This document shows positions 31,611 through 41,318 of a stretch of 50,803 nucleotides of DNA, one piece after another. Where the stretch lies: positions 888,138-938,940 of the forward strand of contig NW_006767437.1 of the NCBI RefSeq assembly GCF_000264995.1. The letters run 5' to 3'. A model generated the notes under the pieces. That model had not been told where the DNA came from and made no database searches. It worked only from the letters and a program-made list of their open reading frames with translations. Each line of letters starts with the position of its first letter. The first letter of the stretch is position 1. The position numbers were made by a program, and so were the translations under genes. Source of the DNA: Punctularia strigosozonata HHB-11173 SS5. Its lineage: Eukaryota; Basidiomycota; Agaricomycetes; Corticiales; Punctulariaceae.

Positions 31611-32346
31611 ATGACATCGGTCATCCAGCTACTCCTTGTCTTGCTGTACTCTTCGTCGACAGCATTCTCGACGAAGAATCACACTGCACCGCTGCCACAA
31701 GACATATTCTTTATTACGCCTCCCTCCACTGTACCCCTCAACGCAGTCGCTTGCGTAGGGTGGCAAACAGCCTCAGAAGAAGACGGCAAGCCTGCCTACT
31801 TTGGTAAGCCTATAGATCTACTTCGCGATCACGATGACTCTGCGTTAACTTCGCGCTAACTTGATTGCAGGTCTCGGCACCGATTACCACTATGTCGTCC
31901 TAGGCCCTAACAATGACGTTCTGGACGAGTTGTCGCTCCTTGCCAACATGACTGTACCGCCGAAAGATGGTCCCAGCCGATGCTGGTCGCCCCCAATCGC
32001 CTACGGCAAATGCATTCCCGTCCCCCAGTCTGGGACGTATACCTTGTCCTTGAACGTGACATACCATTTGTCGTCCAACATATCACAAGTAGACCGCACC
32101 AATCCGTGCGGGTCTGACCAATTCTCCACACAAACATTCCGCGTCAACACAACCTTCGAGGCTAGCGATACCACTACCAGTGCCAGCGCGACGATTTCCG
32201 GCGTTACATCTACGGCAACGTTCCCCACCACGCCAACTGGACTAGCGAAGACCAGTCTTAGCGGGTCAAAGGGCTTCATGCAGCCGGCGGCGTGTATGGC
32301 CGCGGTTGTCTGCGGAATCATGGGTAGCTCTGCATTCCTTTGGTAG
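31611..32346 (+). CDS. Small secreted, probably GPI-anchored protein
   Basis: Two exons in phase, 31611-31803 and 31871-32346, give 222 aa. It begins with a signal peptide (MTSVIQLLLVLLYSSSTAFS), has a mature region with several Cys (AV-AC-VGW, RCW, GKC, NPC), potential N-glycosylation sites (NMT, NVT, NTT) and a Ser/Thr-rich stretch before a C-terminal hydrophobic tail (ACMAAVVCGIMGSSAFLW), typical of a GPI signal. No named domain is recognised. Many Agaricomycete genomes hold such small surface proteins; a cell-wall or interaction role is only inference. It sits between the two convergent WLM genes. Confidence 0.7.
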
Positions 32347-33017
32347 CACAGACTGTACTGGTGATATGGGGTGATTAGTAGCTTTCGTCGCAGTGATGCA
32401 TAATGTACGATTTGTAGGCCTTTATTCGTTGCCCGCGATTAAAGTAGCTTCATTCATGGCTCCGTAGTTCCGTCGAGATCCCGACAGCGGAGAGCACACC
32501 ACAGAATCCGACACGCCTGCAGCCCTCCAAGCTCCAAGCCGGAAACTAGGCTTACGTAAAATTGCCTGGTTCAGACAAGGAAAGGCCGAATCGGTCCGAG
32601 ATTGAGTTCCGGCGCCTATGCTCCGACCGCGGCGCCGCTGCTTCCGCAAACTCATGCTCGAGCCTCCAGTGTTCTCCCCGATGTCCCGATGACCCTCCGG
32701 ACGACATACCAAACCAGAGTTCCGAAGGGTCCCGATGTCGTTGAGCGAGCAATGGCGTGTCAAGTATGCTATTAACGTGGGAACGAATACAAATACGCAA
32801 TACAGCTGATCTAAATACAACGGTGCACCGTGAAAATACAACAAGCCTGTGATATGCCGGATACTGGAACAAATGCGAAGATGGGTGTGCGAGATAGCGT
32901 TGAGGACGAAAGCGGGTGCCGAGATGATGAAGCGAAACGAATAAAGTAGGTCGAATATCCAGTCGAGATGCGACGATCAACGCCAATCGAGCCCTAAGAT
33001 TGGCCGAAGCGATGCGT
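32347..33017. other. Intergenic between secreted protein and MYND gene ends
   Basis: The two neighbouring genes converge here. The long minus-strand frame at 32552-33508 and the frame at 32422-32844 have no domain and overlap the real MYND exons in another phase, so they are treated as shadows. Confidence 0.4.
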
Positions 33018-33934
33018 TCATCCGTAGTACACGCTAAGAGGACGCAAGAACAGTCAGCGTCTTGCATAAAAGGGAAGAAGTGGAAGGAATGCTCACCCCC
33101 TGGCGGTCGTGCTGATCGGTGCGAAGTCCGGGCGCGCCTCGGCCACGAACTTCCGGAGGACGGCCTCCCAGTCGCTGCGCATGTCCCAGGTGATGCTGCT
33201 CGGGGGGTCGACCTCGACTGGCATGACCTGGCTGATACCGCAACATTGGATGACGACGACCAACGTGCCGATCCCGCCTGATCGACGGCAACGCTCTTCG
33301 CGTCGCTGAATGTCGTCGGCGACGATGGGATCTTGGTTGACGATACTGGCGCGGGGTACGAGGGAGGTGCCAGAGATGGAGAAGCTGGATGAGGAGTATG
33401 AGCACGTCTGTAAGAATGACGCGTAGCGATTAGATGCTCACCGACGAAGGGAATCAGCAGAGGAGTTGTGATAGTTGAGGTCGATGACCAGCGCGTATTG
33501 CCGAACATTGGCAGGAACGCGCTTCAACTGGAGCGCTTGGAAGCCCGCCCAGTTGAGCAGGTTTTGATGCGCTGAGGTGAACTTGCGCAGGTGCTTCGCG
33601 AGGCTCTCGTCGGGATATCCCGCGCCGGGCTGTTTGGTCGCCTGGATCTGGCTGGCGGTGTGCTGGCAGACGGCCTTGTGCGCAGCCCAGTTGTTCCGTT
33701 GGCATTCGGAAGACTGCGCGATCAAAGTTAGTGAGTATCCCTTGGGTGATGGAATTCACATGAACGTACGCAGTATTGCGCTGTCATGCAGCCGCCGCAT
33801 AGGCGGAAGCGCGGACCCTGCGGGTTTTCGACTGCACTGCATTGATCACAGAGGCGGTAACCACGGGCGCGGTGCGCGTGCGGTGACGGAGTGAAGTAAT
33901 TCGCAGCAGCGGGCTGGGAGTAGACGGCGGCCAT
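33018..33934 (-). CDS. MYND-type zinc finger protein
   Basis: Four exons on the minus strand fit in phase: 33934-33770, 33713-33442, 33384-33097 and 33033-33018 (741 nt, 246 aa). The last coding exon adds only GVYYG with the stop. The MYND finger is residues about 29-75: CDQC, then CGGC, then YC-SSEC split by intron 1, then W-AAHKAVC, giving the seven Cys and one His of the fold. The rest contains FTSAHQNLLNWAGFQALQL and GIGTLVVVIQCCGISQVMPV with VDPPSSITW, a C-terminal region found in many Agaricomycete MYND proteins of unknown function. MYND fingers bind proline-rich peptides in other proteins; the partner here is unknown. Confidence 0.8.
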
Positions 33935-35036
33935 TGTGATCTGCGCAAGCACAAAAGGGGCAGCGTAGGCGAGGTTGCGTCGAAACGAGTACCGCTGGGT
34001 GAGTCAAGATGGTCATTGTTCCGTCGTTTATATACAATCATCCCGTTGCGTGCAAGAGCAGGTTAACTGGAGCGCTCTCGTCTACGCGCTCCGTCGACCC
34101 GAGGGAGGAACACAAAAGACTATTGTTTGCTGCGCCCCGGGAAGCGACCTGTATGAACCCATAGACAAAAACCCTTGTGGATGTTTGATCGCTGCTGGAG
34201 TTCGCTAATTGTTTGGGTGTGGAGAAGCTCGGAAAGTCCTATCATGGTTCCGACACAATAAGGGACCTGGAAAGCGTGTACGTAGGGAAAGGAGCATATC
34301 GCGCCGAGAAGGGTCAAAGACAAAAGGCGCGTTGCGCACGTGATGCGCGCCTCTTGCTTCATCCTTCCCGTTTCGGACGGGCGCCGACCCCGCCGCCTTC
34401 GCATCTTCCGGAAGTTCCCTGAGGTAGCTCTCGCTCATCGAACGCTTTAACGCCAAGAACGATGTCCTTTGGGGGAGAATTCCTATTATTGTGAGGCATA
34501 AGCTCTGGTGCTTACCAACATCTCCGCTGTGGAACGACAGTGCAGACGCTCTTCTGGGTCGTGAAGTTGCTCGCACTACTCTTGCATGCGCATCACTACA
34601 CGGACAGCATGACTATTCGTCTAGTTGGTCACTGCATGCCAATTTGCGCTGAGCTGGGCTCTCAGCTTCATATCGCGCCGCAAACGATTGCTCCCGCTAT
34701 GGAGTCTGCTTACTGGAGTGGGGATCGGAGATTGGTCTTCCGTATGTTCAGAGCCCGCCTTCCGGCAACTTACCCATTCGAAGACGTTTCGATAGCCTCA
34801 CGCTGCACGCTGGCCTGTACATATTACGTTTCTCTGTGGCGCCGTTCATCGACAGGTATCATGGCGACCCAATTGTCGTATCAGCTCCCGAGATCTACAT
34901 TCCGTTCCCTCGTCGCCGTAAGGACTCTCCGATCTTGTCCCTGTCAGGATCGGAGCAGTCTCTGAACATCAATGAATAGTAGAAATGACCGTCATGAATT
35001 CTCCGAACATGGGAGCATCTGTGCAGTGAGATCGAG
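33935..35036. other. Intergenic, no gene supported
   Basis: The upstream region of the MYND gene and the downstream flank of WLM copy B. Frames at 34205-34576 (minus, SESYLRELPEDAKAAG) and 34540-34965 (plus, hydrophobic start LFWVVKLLALLLHAHH) are the best open stretches. Neither shows a domain, family match or splice structure that I can defend. Confidence 0.35.
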
Positions 35037-36674
35037 CTACACGGATCCGCCCTGCCAACTGCTCTCTCCTCTTGGAGTGGCACACGCAGAGCAGGCCAAA
35101 TGCCCGGGATTATTCCGTCTATCATAACGCTCGTTATCGTAGGCACTGCAACAAACGTGGACAGGAACTCACAGGGTGCACACAGCACATTGCCATTCCG
35201 CGTCATCCTCCTCTTCCGGGGCGATCGCCGTTGCCGTCCGCGGCGAAGGTCCTGCTACGTTGCCCCCGGGGACGTCGTTGTAATCGAACGGAATGGCAAA
35301 CGAATCTGCCTTCTCCTGGGTCCGCTTGCCCTCGCCATGAGGAGCGGAGTCTAATCGCACGAAGTGCCCCCAGTAGTCTAAAAGATTTTTGGACTTCATT
35401 TGGGTTTTCTCAATTCCGCCTGGCTCGGCCTGTTTGAGAGAATCGAGCAGTGCGTTCCGCCTTTCTGCGTCCGTCTCGGGTATCAACTCTTCGGATTCGG
35501 ATTCGGAGTCAGTCGTAGGATCGTCGTTATCTCGGTTTGGTCGCGAAGGCCCGCTACCTAGTACTCACGTCAACGTGTCGTCTAGCTCCCTCTCCGACGC
35601 AACCTTACCTGTTTTTAAAGCAGCCAATCGCCTCTCGATGGCTGCTGCACGTTCATCTCGCGCTTTCTTACTGGAGACGCGGATGTGAGCGTCTACTGTA
35701 CTCATGCGTGGCACAGTACGTCTGTGGCTCACCTGCGAGCTTGCTTTCCGAAGCCCGTACCGCGCTTCTTCGCGTCCTCATCTAGGTCGTCGTTCAACGC
35801 CCGACCGCCTGATCCAAAGTCCTTCGCGACGCGCGAACCCGCTTTTCGGCGCTTCGTCGTCTGCGCTCCCGTCCTGTCTGACGGCCCCGCGATCGCGCGT
35901 GGGCGGCGTTTCCTGCGGGTAGGGCGAGCACGCGTTTGCGCGCCGCCGCACTGGGAACGAAGACGTTCGCGTCAATATATGATGTTGCTTGACCGATGAT
36001 GCGACATACCATGTATTCAGGTAATTCCCCTGGATCTAACCCTTGGCCCGACGTACGAGCCGCGTCCGCCAGACGGGTCCCTGACGACCAGAAGCCGTCG
36101 CCGAAATACCCCTTCGCTTGAAGTGCGCGGACCTCGTTCCTGAGACGCGCCCAGAGCGCTTGAAATGCGGGGCCGTGATTCATGTGTTTGATGTGCGCCA
36201 ACTTTGCAAGACGGCAGAGCTGGTCAGGGGCTTGCGACGATCCTTGGAGAAGAGGTACGTACTTCGTGACATAGCGTGCTCATCAGCCAGGAGGACGGGT
36301 AGAAAGATCCATCGGGTCGGCGCAGGACGATCTCTGCCAGTCGATGAGCGAAGGACGTCCCGAAGGTGCAAACTGGGCGTACCTACGGTCTCGCCGTTGT
36401 TCCAACTCCTTCCCGCGAATACGGCGTTGTACTCATACTGATTCGGCAGGATCAGAGCGTGGTCTCCGGGCTGAAAGGCGATTGCGTCTCGTACCTCTTC
36501 GAAACTGTTGATCATGAACCCATGGGCCTTCATGACGGGCTTCACCTGGGCCGCAAGCGCTCGCAAGAGCTGCATCGCATCTTCCTGGGACGGAGACGAC
36601 GTCGGGAGAGCCGTTATGAAGTTAATATGCGGATTCGGATTTGATTCGCGCTCGTTGAGTCGAATGTGCACCAT
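35037..36674 (-). CDS. WLM-domain (Wss1-like) metalloprotease with RanBP2 finger
   Basis: Eight exons on the minus strand fit in phase: 36674-36495, 36437-36383, 36333-36263, 36201-36010, 35950-35733, 35670-35609, 35557-35173, 35118-35037 (1,245 nt, 414 aa). The zinc site is canonical: HELAHIKHMNH (H101, E102, H105, H111). GPAFQALWARLRNEV, YFGDGFWSSGTRLADAAR and LPEYM-CGGAQTRARP follow. Near the C-terminus a RanBP2-type finger, W-x-C-x2-C-x10-C-x2-C (EWQCAVC ... HLACSAC), is completed across the last intron (35119-35172); such fingers bind ubiquitin. This fits a Wss1/SPRTN-type protease for DNA-protein crosslinks. Exons 1, 2, 3 and 5 have exactly the same lengths as in the copy at 29552-31105 (180, 55, 71 and 218 nt), proving common origin. 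It has one intron (35558-35608) that the other lacks. Confidence 0.9.
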
Positions 36675-36756
36675 AGCCGACGATCAAGTTGACTCCAGCC
36701 ACTGAGATGAGTCTGAAGTTGCAGTCATCATGAGCATGGCCTGAACCACGTGGAGC

Positions 36757-36764
36757 GGTTATAT
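36757..36764 (-). promoter_or_regulatory. TATA-like element upstream of WLM copy B
   Basis: A TATATATA run (within TTATATATAG) lies about 85 bp upstream of the minus-strand start codon at 36674. The placement suits a core promoter; this is positional inference. Confidence 0.35.
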
Positions 36765-37042
36765 ATAGACAGCCATTGGAACGCGCAGACCGTCAATTGC
36801 ATCGGGGCGTATACAGGGTGTCGAGGGATGCTATGGTCTGATATCAACCGCCGCGCACGCGGTGGGTTGTGGTACCAAGGACTGCTCGCCAGCACGTACT
36901 CGGTCAGCGCGTTATAAGCGCTCGCCGCGTGCTATTTATATACGACCCTGAGCCTGTCCAGCGCGCGGTCTCCGTTGCCTGGTCAATCGTAGAGAGATAG
37001 TCATTTGTCTAGTTTACATGTATCACCTTCTGTCTGTCCCTC

Positions 37043-37690
37043 TTACAGCTTTGAGAGCACCCTTTCGTGCACTTTCTTCAGCGCGTCCAGCCCAGGTTCC
37101 ACTCTCGGCCAGCCTACACCTAAGCCTTCCTTCTCCCTAGGCTTAGGAATGAGATGGAAATGAACATGGAAGATATGCTGAGAGAGACCGTCGGCTGCGA
37201 ACTCTTTAAGCGACAGGGGACTGACCTGATGCGCAATCCTTCCATTGTTCTGATGATAAGTTCATGAGTCGGATAAGTCAATCTCCGATAAACCCAAGCG
37301 GCACCTGAAGAACGTTGTAATTCTCGATACCGAGCGCAAGTGCGACCTTCTTGGCCAGGGGGAGGATATCCATGAGATAGCCATCCGGCACCTCATCCAT
37401 CGTCTTGCAATGATCTGGACCACCTCCCTCCATCAGCATCACACAGAACGCGAGCATACGGAGAACCTCGCATTTAGGTACGATCAAAGTATGACCCTCG
37501 GCGACAGGACCGATGTCCAAGAAGACGAGACTGCCGCTGGTCGTTAGCGTATGCGTACCGGATTTGGCAGATCCTACGTTTTCTCCGTCTCCAACACTTT
37601 CAGCACCGGTATTTGCCCTATGATACACGTGAACGCGGCCTAAAACACAACGAGCGATTCACACCAACCTTTTATCATGGCGCATAACAA
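37043..37690 (-). CDS. HIT family hydrolase (Hint-like)
   Basis: Minus-strand exons in phase from the 3' end are 37043-37177, 37226-37249 (8 codons, NNGRIAHQ), 37305-37403 and one ending at 37467. The protein has LVFLDIGPVAEGHTLIVPK, MDEVPDGYLMDILPLAKKV, NYNVLQ-NNGRIAHQ, then HIFHVHFHLIPKP, which holds the His-x-His-x-His triad of the histidine-triad superfamily. Hint-type members hydrolyse nucleoside phosphoramidates. The usual N-terminal C-x2-C is only faintly suggested (CLLCAMIKG, about 37700-37680) across a short intron, so the first exon is uncertain. The insert between the N-terminus and SGSLVF (SVGDGENVGSAKSG) is longer than usual. Confidence 0.8.
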
Positions 37691-38495
37691 ACAGCTAGCA
37701 ACATCGCGTGAGCGCCTTCGAAAGATCCGATCTCACTGCACATACTCGTCCTGGAGTGCGGCCATGTTTCGTGGAGATAGGTAAGAGTATGATGAGAGAG
37801 CAAACACTCTTCGAAGTTGATTTATGTACACCAGAAAAAGTGCCGAGATGCCCGAGTTTGCTGTCTCCAACTCTTAACACAGACTTCATTCAATCCAGCA
37901 CTCCGAGTCGACTGAATGGTGCTTCGAACTGCTTCTTGGGGCGTCCATTGCCGCGATCATTATTCGCATAAGCTGGTCAGCACCATCAACCGAGGGCAAT
38001 TGAAAGAACCATATTTCATTTCGAAGGGCACAAGCGCCATGGAACAGAACAGAACCTTCGACGTCGTGCCGGCCGGCGAGCGAGGACGGAAAGAAAGGCA
38101 CGCGCCGCCACGTGCGCCATCATTCACGCCGCTCGATGACTCTCCCTTCAGCCACCACCGCGTCTGCATCATACGAGGACGATCTTTGTACTGGCGCAAA
38201 GCACGATCCAAAACGCAGGGTCGTGGCTGGCAGACTGTCAAATAAACCATCGCACCAGCTTAACGCTCGGCCTGTTCATCAAGCCCTCGTTTGGCCTCGT
38301 TCAGACATTCACTCGTGACTTGGTAGTTTACCTCTCAGTCAACTTGAGCTTGAAGGATCCCGCATGGCGAGCAGTCCGTCATTCATCTTGTCGATCAGCA
38401 CCAAGCTAAATTCTCATAGCAATAAGGAGAGGGAAGCCAAAAATCGTGGGTCCATCTTGTCTTCATGCGCGGCCTCGTGCTAATTCCGTCCGCAG
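37691..38495. other. Intergenic, likely first exon(s) of the cullin gene
   Basis: No independent gene recognised. It separates the HIT gene (minus) from the cullin gene (plus). The first cullin exon with a start codon must lie here or slightly downstream, but the N-terminus of cullins is short and variable and I could not pick a start. Frames at 37708-37971, 37916-38245 and 38112-38318 show no domain. Confidence 0.4.
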
Positions 38496-41318
38496 AAACC
38501 TCCGAAGAAGGTACTGAATTGCACCACCCTCCGTTTATCTCTGTCTCACGTTCACGCATAGCACGGTCCAGATGTTCCTATCGAAGATATATGGACGCAG
38601 CTCTCCAATAACATCCGCGAAATCCATAAGCAGAATGCCTCTCGCTTGTCCTTCGAAGAAAACCACCGCTTCGCATACAACATCGTGCTCTCCCGCAAGG
38701 GTGAAATGCTATATAACGGCGTATGCGACTTGGTGGTAGAAAATCTGGAGAATTTGGCGGCGGAACAAATCATACCGGCGTTCCCGACGGGTAACAAGGA
38801 CGATCTGGTCGAGCAAAGCCAGGAGTGGGAGCTCTTGCTCAAGGCACTTCGGAACGTGTGGGACGAGCATCAGGCCAATATGTCGAAGCTCAGCGACATC
38901 CTGAAGTACATGGTCTGTCATCCGCTCTCCTCACCTACCTAGTCTCATCGTTATACCAGGATCGTGTTTACACAAAAAACGCAGGTGTTCCCGAGATATG
39001 GGACGCAGGCATGAACCTCTTCCGCAAACACATTCTCCGCCCCCCAATACAACCCCACCTCGTCACAGCCATACTGCAAGAAGTACGGCTCGAACGCGAC
39101 GGCTTCACTATCAGTCGGTCAGCGGTCAAGGGCTGCGTAGACGTGATGCTCCAACTCGACGACGACAAAGGAGAGATCATCTACAAACGTGATCTGGAAC
39201 CCGTGCTGCTGAAAGAGAGCGAAGCGTACTACAAAGCGGAGGGCGAAAAGCTCATGGAGTCGTGTGATGCCCCCGAGTACCTGCGTCGGGTAGGTTTGCT
39301 CTATTTTCCTTCACGCGATCATGCTGAGAAGGTCAAAGGCAGAAGATCGTTTCGTCTCCGAAGAACTCCGTGCCATCCACTACCTCTCCAACCAGACCGC
39401 CGCTCCCCTCCAAAGAATTCTCGAATCCGCCCTTCTTACCCCACACCTGCAGGCCATCATCGGTAACCGCAACTCCGACCTGGACGTAATGATCGATACC
39501 GACAGGAAGACCGATTTGGCTCGATTATACAAACTCTTCGTCAAGGTCCCGACCGGTTTGCCCTGCCTTCGACGCGCGATCAAGGATACCCTCGCCACGC
39601 GGGGGAAAGAGATCAATTCTCTGGGTGCGGTCTCGGGTTCCGGAACCGCAGATGGTGGCGAAGGCGATGATGCTCCCGAACCTACTGGAAAGGGCAAGGG
39701 AAAGGCGGGGCCACCAGGCGCACAGTTGTTACAAGTAGCTCTGAAGTGGGTTGAAGACGTCCTCGCCCTCAAGGACAAGTTCGACACCATATGGACAGAT
39801 TCATTCGCGTCAGATCGCGATCTCGAGGGTGGCATCAACGAGGTATCGCCCGTTTTTTTTTTTCGCTGGTACGACGCTCCATTCACCCGGGGAGCATTTC
39901 CTAGGCTTTCGAGTCGTTCATCAACCAGAACGAAAGGGCCCCGGAGTACATCTCGTTGTTCATCGACGAAAACCTCAAGAAGGGTCTGAAAGGCGTGAGC
40001 GTTCTTCCACCTGCCTTCCTATGCTTTTCCGCTGATATATCGCTATTCCAGAAAACCGACGAAGAAGTTGAGGCTGTCCTGGACAAAACAATTACCGTGT
40101 TCCGTTATGTCACGGAGAAGGACGTCTTCGAGCGATACTACAAGGGTCATCTCGCGAAGCGCCTGCTCCTCGGGAAATCGGTCTCGGACGACGCGGAGCG
40201 CGGCATGCTCGCCAAGCTCAAGGTGGAGAGTGGGCACCAGTTCACTCAGAAGCTCGAGGGCATGTTCACCGACATGAAGGTTTCTGCCGACACCATGGCC
40301 GCATATCGGACATATCTCAACAGCAAGGAGGCAAGCGAATCCCATAGTTATCCTCCTGCGCGGTTAATGTTCATCTTTCCCTTACCACCAGGCGCCCGAC
40401 GTAGATATCAACGTGATCGTCATGACGTCCACTTACTGGCCGATGCCGCAACCTTCACCGCAGTGCAACTTGCCGCTTGCGCTCACCGAAGCCAGCAAGG
40501 TGTTCGAGAAGTTTTATCTGGGCCGTCATTCTGGTCGCCGGCTAACGTGGCAACCTTCGCTCGGCAACGCGGACGTGCGCGTTACCTTCAAAGCAAGGAA
40601 GCACGATCTCAATGTGTCAACCTTTGCCCTGGTGATATTGCTACTCTTCGAGGATCTCTCGCAAGATGAGTTCTTGACGTATGAGGTACGTCCCCTCCCC
40701 ACCCTCTCCCAGAGTAGATCGACACTAATGCCGTTGGCGACCTTCCGTAGGAGATCAAGACCGCGACTGCGATGCCAGAACAAGAGCTCCAACGGAATCT
40801 CCAATCACTTGCGTGTGCCAAGTACAAGATCCTCAAGAAGCACCCGCCGGGACGAAACGTGAACCCCGGAGACTCATTCTCGTTCAACTACGACTTCACC
40901 TGTAACCTGCAGAAGATCAAGATTAGCACCGTCTCCAGCAGGCCAGAGTCGACCGAGGAGCGCAAGGAGACGAAGGATCGGATCGAGGAGGAGCGAAAAC
41001 ACCAGACCGATGTCAGTCGCATTGCATTTTTCTTTCTACTGCGTGTTCTGGTGCTGAGGCGACTTTACCGCAGGCTTGCATCGTCCGGATCATGAAGGAT
41101 AGGAAACACATGACACACAATGACCTAATCAACGAAGCTACACGACAGTTAGCTAGCAGATTCCAACCTCAGCCTCTGGACATCAAGAAGCGGATCGAGA
41201 ACCTCATCGAGAGGGAGTACCTGGAGCGATGTTCGGATAGGAGGTCATACAACTACCTTGTAAGCGACAACCAATCAACCAATAGGATAAATGCTGATGC
41301 CCAACATCCAAGGCGTGA
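38496..41318 (+). CDS. Cullin-3-type E3 ubiquitin ligase scaffold
   Basis: Scaffold of a CRL3 ubiquitin ligase, bridging BTB adaptors and the Rbx1 RING subunit. Exons in phase: 38496-38510, 38562-38912, 38960-39289, 39339-39842, 39905-39994, 40052-40330, 40392-40685, 40751-41011, 41074-41259, 41313-41318 (771 codons with the stop); an upstream exon with the ATG is missing. Landmarks are [16 protein letters not shown] near the N-terminus, [50 protein letters not shown], and the neddylation motif [17 protein letters not shown]. The protein ends YNYLA; the last exon has two codons, [16 protein letters not shown] near the start points to Cul3 rather than Cul1 or Cul4. An acidic, Gly/Lys-rich insert ([18 protein letters not shown], about 39650) interrupts the helical repeats. 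Intron 40331-40391 starts with GC. The BTB protein at 47412-48636 is a conceivable adaptor, though not shown. Confidence 0.92.

Noticed and set aside
32552-33508. 318-codon minus-strand frame
   Set aside because: The MYND exons use another phase with clean introns. This frame is Ser/Pro/Arg-rich and has no motif.
35119-35172. WLM copy B ending at CAVCTL with a lost zinc finger, or a 27-nt intron
   Set aside because: A normal 54-nt intron completes the C-x2-C-x10-C-x2-C finger in phase. The 27-nt alternative is too short to be spliced.
35558-35608. Premature TGA in WLM copy B, suggesting a pseudogene
   Set aside because: A 51-nt intron with proper ends and matching phase removes the stop, and the sequence downstream is conserved in the paralogue.
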